Below are positions 13,554 to 17,371 of a stretch of 17,371 bases of DNA, piece after piece. Each line of letters begins with the position of its first letter. Within the stretch, counting starts at the first letter, position 1. The notes beneath the pieces were generated by a model that made no database searches, was not told the DNA's origin, and saw only the letters and a program-made list of their open reading frames with translations. This DNA comes from an uncultured Collinsella sp. (GTDB taxonomy: Bacteria > Actinomycetota > Coriobacteriia > Coriobacteriales > Coriobacteriaceae): NCBI GenBank assembly GCA_900554595.1, contig USHZ01000018.1, positions 1 through 17,371 on the forward strand. Reading direction: 5' to 3'. The position numbers and the translations under genes were made by a program.

Positions 13554-14936
13554 TTACTTAAGCTCGGGCCAGTAACCCTTGTTGGCCTCGATCATGTCGT
13601 CGAGAACTTCCTTGGCGACCTTCATCGACGGCACGGTCTTGTTCAGCGTAAAGGCCTTGAGAGCCTTCTCGTACGAACCCTCGATCGTAGCCTCGACCAC
13701 GAGCTTCTCGGAGTTCAGCTGCTGCATCATGAGGCCCTGCTGGAACAGCGGAATGTTGTCGCGGCTGATGACCTCGGGGCCGTTCTTGCCAATGTAGGCA
13801 GGCAGCTCGACCATGGCGTCGTAGGGCATGTTGGGGATAGCGCCCTTGTTCTCGCAAATGACCAGGAAGCGCTGCTTGGTGTCGTTCTTCAGAGCGATAG
13901 CCAAGTCGGCAATCCAGTCGCCGTGGCTGCCCGCATAGAACGTGCTCTCGTCGATCTCGCCCGTCTTCTCGTAGTGATCGATGCCATCAAAGAGGTTCTT
14001 CTCGCGCGTCTCCTCGACCTCATTCGCACGGGTGCGCTCAGGGTTGGAATGCTCGACGAACTCCTTCTGCTGCAGGTAGTAGTTCAGGTACGTGTTGGGC
14101 AGGTACTCCGGGAAGCACTCCATGATCTCGTACTCGCCCTTCCAGACGTAGTACCAGCTGCCCTTGGTGTGGCGGTTCTGCTCGGGGTGCTCGTCGGCGG
14201 TCTCCTCGGGCTTCTTTGCCATGAGCGAGCCCATGCCCTTGAGGTAGGAGTCGGGCAGCAGGATCTGGTGCTCCTTGATGTACTCGCGCAGCTGCGGGAG
14301 CACCTCCTCGCCCTTGTGGCGGATCGAGGTGAACCAACCAAAGTGGTTGAGGCCAAAGTAATCGTACTCGACATCCTTCTTGTCGATATCGAGCGCGGCG
14401 CAAACCACGTCGATGATCGCGATCGGCATGTCGCAGATGTTGATGATGCGAGCGTTGGGACGCAGCACACGGCAGCCCTCGGAGACGATGGCGGCAGGGT
14501 TGGAGTAGTTGAGAATCCAGTAGTCCTTCTTGGCGTACTTCTCAACGTCATCGATCAGCTCGACCATGGGGAAGATGGTGCGCATGCCGTAGGCAAGGCC
14601 GCCGCAACCGCAAGTCTCCTGACCCACGCAGCCGTGACGCAGGGGGATCTTCTCGTCCTGCTCGCGCATGGCATAGCCGCCCACGCGCATCTGGGCGAAC
14701 ACGAAGCTCGCGTCGGTAAAAGCCGTCTTTTTGTCGGTGGTCACCGTGAGCTTGATGTCCAGGCCGAGGTCCTCGTGCAAAATCCAGTCCACGAGCACGC
14801 CGATCTTGCGCTGGCGCTCCTCGTTGATGTCGTACAGACGAATCTCATCAACATCGAGCTCGTCCTTGCGCAGGGCGATGGACTTGACGATGCCGGGGGT
14901 AAAGGTGGATCCGCCACCACACAGAGTAATGATCAT
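13554..14936 (-). CDS. 6-phospho-alpha-glucosidase, glycoside hydrolase family 4
   Basis: A 460-residue cytosolic enzyme that splits phosphorylated alpha-glucosides such as maltose-6'-phosphate into glucose and glucose-6-phosphate. GH4 enzymes use NAD+ and a divalent metal (usually Mn) in an oxidation-elimination route. The NAD-binding start is LCGGGSTFTPGIV (residues 5-17). CDMP (168-171) is the variant I associate with the 6-phospho-alpha-glucosidases GlvA/MalH/AglB; C168 and the following GLNHFGW (195-201, H198) supply metal ligands. The length is near the family's usual 440-460. ATG 14936 is 3 bases after the PTS stop, with AAGGAG about 10 bases upstream inside the PTS gene, so the two are cotranscribed and probably coupled. 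Context (PTS permease, antiterminator) agrees fully. The exact sugar (maltose, isomaltose, sucrose isomers or trehalose) is not determined. Confidence 0.92.
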   Translation of the reverse strand: MIITLCGGGSTFTPGIVKSIALRKDELDVDEIRLYDINEERQRKIGVLVDWILHEDLGLDIKLTVTTDKKTAFTDASFVFAQMRVGGYAMREQDEKIPLRHGCVGQETCGCGGLAYGMRTIFPMVELIDDVEKYAKKDYWILNYSNPAAIVSEGCRVLRPNARIINICDMPIAIIDVVCAALDIDKKDVEYDYFGLNHFGWFTSIRHKGEEVLPQLREYIKEHQILLPDSYLKGMGSLMAKKPEETADEHPEQNRHTKGSWYYVWKGEYEIMECFPEYLPNTYLNYYLQQKEFVEHSNPERTRANEVEETREKNLFDGIDHYEKTGEIDESTFYAGSHGDWIADLAIALKNDTKQRFLVICENKGAIPNMPYDAMVELPAYIGKNGPEVISRDNIPLFQQGLMMQQLNSEKLVVEATIEGSYEKALKAFTLNKTVPSMKVAKEVLDDMIEANKGYWPELK

Positions 14937-14939
14937 TGT

Positions 14940-16556
14940 TTACTGCTCCTTCTCAATTGCGTTTTCGACCTTGTCGCGCATCTCGGCGACCTTCATGCCA
15001 AAGATGATCTGGATATTATTGCCGTTGCGGTTGATGCCGCTGTTGGGCACGTGGTTGATGAGGTCCTCATTGATGAGGTCCGGGTTCTTAACGTTCACGC
15101 GGAGACGCGTAAAGCAGTTCTCGAGCTCCTCGATGTTGTCCTTGCCGCCAAGACCTGCGACCAGGTCGGCAATACCCGCATCGACGCCCTCTGCGGGAGC
15201 TGCGGCAACAGCGCCCTGCTTCACCGCGACAGACGCGGCGGCCTCGCCCTCGGCAACGGACTCGGCGAGCTCGGACTCCTCCTCGCGACCAGGCGTGTGG
15301 AGGTTGAGCTTCTTAATAAGGAAGGTGAAGAGGAAGAAGTACAGAGCGGCGTTGACGACTCCAAGCACCAGCATAACCGGCCAGTTGGTCTTGTCGACAC
15401 CGAGGACCAGGTTGGAAACCACGATGTTGATGATGCCGCCTGCAGTCGAAGCGGGCACGGAGAGGACCTTGAGCAGGACCAGGAAGATGCCGGAAAGAAC
15501 CGAGTGAACGACAAAGAGCACGGGAGCGGCAAAGACAAAGAGGAAGTCCATGGGCTCGGTCACGCAGGAGAGCACGGCGGTGATGATCAGCGGGATGATA
15601 ACGGCCTTGGTCTTATCCTTGTTCCCCTTGTAAGCGGTGAAGATAAAGGCGAGACCGATGCCGATGTAGGGCCACAGGTTGTTGAAGGTGTAGCTGTTGA
15701 AGTAGGTGCTATCGGAGAAGGGCTGGCCCGTCATTGCCATCTCGGCAACACGGATGGGATAGGCGCCGGCGATAACCTGATCGCCCAGCGTCAGGGTGCC
15801 ACCCACATCGGAGAACTGGAACGGGGTGTAGATGAGGTGGTGCAGACCGGTGGGAACGAGCAGCTTGTTGAGCATGCCGTAGATAAACAGACCGATGTTG
15901 CCCGACTCCTTAATGATGCCGGCAACGGAGGAGATGGCGCCCTGAACCGGAGGCCAAACGATGCAGAAGCCAGCGCCCATGATCCAGGAAATGATGATCA
16001 TGATCAGGAACGGGAAGCGAACGCCCGAGAACATCGAAAGAGCAATGGGGAACTGCTTGTTCGAGTACTTGTTGAACACGGCACCGGTGATGCAACCAAG
16101 AATGATGCCGCCAAACACGCCGGTATCGAGCACCTGAATGCCCATAACGGTGCTCTGGCCGGTTCCGGTAAGGCCGAGCATGCCGCTCGCTTCGGCAAGA
16201 GAGCCGGTGGCGTTGAGCACGATGTTGTTAGCCTGCAGGAACAGGAAGAACGACATCAGGGCGATCAGCGAAGCATGGCCCTTGTTCTTCTTTGCCATGG
16301 CACCGGCGATGCCCACGCAGAACAGAATCGAGAGGTTGTTGATGATAAACATCAGCGACTGGTAGACAACGGCGCCCACAAGCTGGAACGGACCGGAGCC
16401 CAGTACGGGGACCAAAGCGCAGATGGTCTTGTTGGTCAGAATGATGCCCACGATGAGCAGAATGCCGGCAACCGAGAGATACATCATCGGCTGGACGATC
16501 GACTTCGCGAACACCTCCAACGGCGCTTTGAAATTGAACTTCTTTTTTGCGGTCAT
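14940..16556 (-). CDS. PTS alpha-glucoside/maltose transporter, EIICB
   Basis: A 538-residue membrane permease that imports and phosphorylates a disaccharide of the glucose/maltose PTS superfamily. Residues 1-420 are the IIC domain, starting KAPLEVFAKSIVQPMMYLSV, with many helices, the sugar-site region GLHHLIYTPF (237-246) and the TEP motif CVTEPMDF (331-338). An Ala/Glu-rich linker (421-455) leads to IIB, where C481 in ENCFTRLR is the phosphorylated cysteine. No IIA domain is fused, so phosphate must come from a separate glucose-type IIA not in this window. ATG 16556 follows GGGGAG by about 7 bases; in-frame codons upstream add nine residues without reason. The gene lies 99 bases downstream of an antiterminator gene and 3 bases before the GH4 gene. 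The product should be the substrate of that GH4 enzyme. Confidence 0.92.
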   Translation of the reverse strand: MTAKKKFNFKAPLEVFAKSIVQPMMYLSVAGILLIVGIILTNKTICALVPVLGSGPFQLVGAVVYQSLMFIINNLSILFCVGIAGAMAKKNKGHASLIALMSFFLFLQANNIVLNATGSLAEASGMLGLTGTGQSTVMGIQVLDTGVFGGIILGCITGAVFNKYSNKQFPIALSMFSGVRFPFLIMIIISWIMGAGFCIVWPPVQGAISSVAGIIKESGNIGLFIYGMLNKLLVPTGLHHLIYTPFQFSDVGGTLTLGDQVIAGAYPIRVAEMAMTGQPFSDSTYFNSYTFNNLWPYIGIGLAFIFTAYKGNKDKTKAVIIPLIITAVLSCVTEPMDFLFVFAAPVLFVVHSVLSGIFLVLLKVLSVPASTAGGIINIVVSNLVLGVDKTNWPVMLVLGVVNAALYFFLFTFLIKKLNLHTPGREEESELAESVAEGEAAASVAVKQGAVAAAPAEGVDAGIADLVAGLGGKDNIEELENCFTRLRVNVKNPDLINEDLINHVPNSGINRNGNNIQIIFGMKVAEMRDKVENAIEKEQ

Positions 16557-16595
16557 AGCGGTACTCCCCTTCCTTTTCCGCAAATTAAGACAGAT

Positions 16596-16648
16596 GTGCC
16601 CTAGACAAGACCGTGAGCCTTGCCTTATATCAATCGATGTGTGGGCAC
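16596..16648 (-). promoter_or_regulatory. Inverted repeat in the leader before the PTS gene
   Basis: GTGCCC (16596-16601) and GGGCAC (16643-16648) pair exactly, and CAAG/CTTG can pair inside. The region lies between the antiterminator stop and the PTS start, where BglG-type systems usually carry a ribonucleic antiterminator (RAT) overlapping a terminator. I could not fit the usual RAT sequence, and no strong T-run follows. This is only a candidate structure. Confidence 0.3.
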
Positions 16649-16655
16649 GTTATGC

Positions 16656-17371
16656 CTAGAGACCAGGTTCTCCAAGCAGGTTAACAATGTGATATGCGAG
16701 ATAACTCTTCTCGGCATCGGTAACGACAACGTTATAGGTAGACGACAAGTGGGCGGCTATGGCGTCCGCGCACGAGAACGCGCACGGATACTTAGTTTCA
16801 TCGATTCGGAACAGCGCATCGTCATTGATCTGCCCGGCCGCGGGGTCAAGCGCCCGCTGTGCGAAAAACTGCAGGTGGCGGACGAAACGCTCATAGGGCA
16901 ACGAGGTGTCGTCGAGGGTCGCAGCGTAACGATCGGAAACAATTGCGAGTACGTCGCGAACAAGCTGAACCGAGATGATGAGACGGTCGGAGCGTTGCGG
17001 CATGGTGGCGTTGACGATATGCAGCGTAATAAAACCCTGCTCTTCTTCGCTCATCTGGATGCCCATATACTCCTTGACAATCTGCAGCGCACGGCCCGCA
17101 AGCGCATACTCCTTGCGATAGAACTGCTGGATCTCGAGCAGCAACGGATTCTCACAGGAGACGCCCTTGCGCTCGCGCTCCAAAGCAAGGCCGATATGGT
17201 CTGCGAGAGCAATGAGGATCTTGTCGTTGATATCAACATTGAGCTCTCGACGGAGCATCTGAACAATGTCTTCGGCAATCACGAGGTTGACGGTGGGGAT
17301 GGACTCCAAAAGATGTGCCAAGCGGTCAATCGTACGCGAATCCTGAGAAGTGCCCTCCTGCAGCGCATAGG
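16656..17371 (-). CDS. BglG/LicT family PRD antiterminator, N-terminus outside window
   Basis: The visible 238 codons hold both PTS regulation domains of a BglG/LicT-type antiterminator, a protein that binds nascent mRNA to prevent early termination when its sugar is present. The frame is open through the window edge (YALQEGTSQDSRTIDRL...), so the N-terminal RNA-binding CAT domain lies outside and TTG 17321 is not a true start. The four PRD phosphorylation histidines are recognisable: ALADHIGLALER and GFITLHIVNA in PRD1, FVRHLQFFAQR and YLAYHIVNLLG in PRD2. It is followed by a 99-base gap, then the PTS EIICB and GH4 genes in the same direction, so it should regulate them through phosphorylation by HPr and this EIIB. 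The stop is TAG at 16658-16656. The family is very likely; its target is inferred from context. Confidence 0.88.
   Translation of the reverse strand, partial: YALQEGTSQDSRTIDRLAHLLESIPTVNLVIAEDIVQMLRRELNVDINDKILIALADHIGLALERERKGVSCENPLLLEIQQFYRKEYALAGRALQIVKEYMGIQMSEEEQGFITLHIVNATMPQRSDRLIISVQLVRDVLAIVSDRYAATLDDTSLPYERFVRHLQFFAQRALDPAAGQINDDALFRIDETKYPCAFSCADAIAAHLSSTYNVVVTDAEKSYLAYHIVNLLGEPGL

Noticed and set aside
13530..16604. A 1024-codon open frame on the plus strand opposite the PTS and GH4 genes
   Set aside because: It mirrors two well-recognised minus-strand genes and the gap between them; its His/Val/Asp-rich composition matches no family. It is a by-product of GC-biased codons.
16656..17321. 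TTG 17321 as the start of the antiterminator
   Set aside because: The frame continues upstream to the window edge with family-like PRD1 sequence, so the gene is cut by the window.
1..17371. CRISPR array, tRNA, rRNA, transposase or phage genes
   Set aside because: No regularly spaced repeats, clover-leaf sequences or matching protein families were seen on either strand.

Overview
The window reads as two pieces of gut actinobacterial DNA joined end to end. Bases 1 to about 2665 look like Bifidobacterium (B. longum-like). They carry a divergent pair, an AI-2E/PerM-type transporter (minus) and a family 2 glycosyltransferase (plus), then a lactaldehyde reductase fucO (minus). From about 2682 to the end the genes look like Collinsella or a close coriobacterium: GC-rich, strongly C-ending codons, small GGGAC-core intergenic repeats, a glutamate-synthase-linked [FeFe] hydrogenase and a maltose-type PTS. 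These assignments come from recognising protein families and sequence style, not from a search. The join lies between genes, in roughly 2654-2682. It is either a chimeric assembly or a recent transfer.

Bifidobacterium-like part: the transporter start has an in-frame TGA 22 codons in, and the glycosyltransferase has a frameshift near base 897. Only fucO is intact. A strong bidirectional hairpin (1269-1317) separates the glycosyltransferase from fucO.

Collinsella-like part, left half: a DUF1275 membrane protein (minus) is divergent from a YgiQ-family radical SAM protein (plus). YgiQ converges on a CPBP/CAAX-type membrane protease (minus); their two stop codons share the tetranucleotide CTAG. 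Next is an orphan RelB/DinJ-like antitoxin (minus), lying between two copies of a 31-bp repeat.

Centre (7222-13297, minus): four genes form a tightly packed, translationally coupled operon. In transcription order they are a NuoF-type Fe-S domain fused to a GltD-like FAD/NAD(P) oxidoreductase, a multi-cluster [FeFe] hydrogenase, a Tat-type lipoprotein of the NitT/TauT substrate-binding class, and one polypeptide fusing the ABC permease to its ATPase. The first two should exchange electrons between H2 and NAD(P)H. The coupling to a solute importer is the most unusual feature of the window and the best candidate for an undescribed system.

Right end (13554-17371, minus): an alpha-glucoside utilisation operon. 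A BglG/LicT-type antiterminator (cut by the window edge) is followed by a PTS IIC-IIB permease and a GH4 6-phospho-alpha-glucosidase, closed by a terminator at 13485-13520. No rRNA, tRNA, CRISPR array or transposase was seen, and no gene-free stretch exceeds 300 bases.
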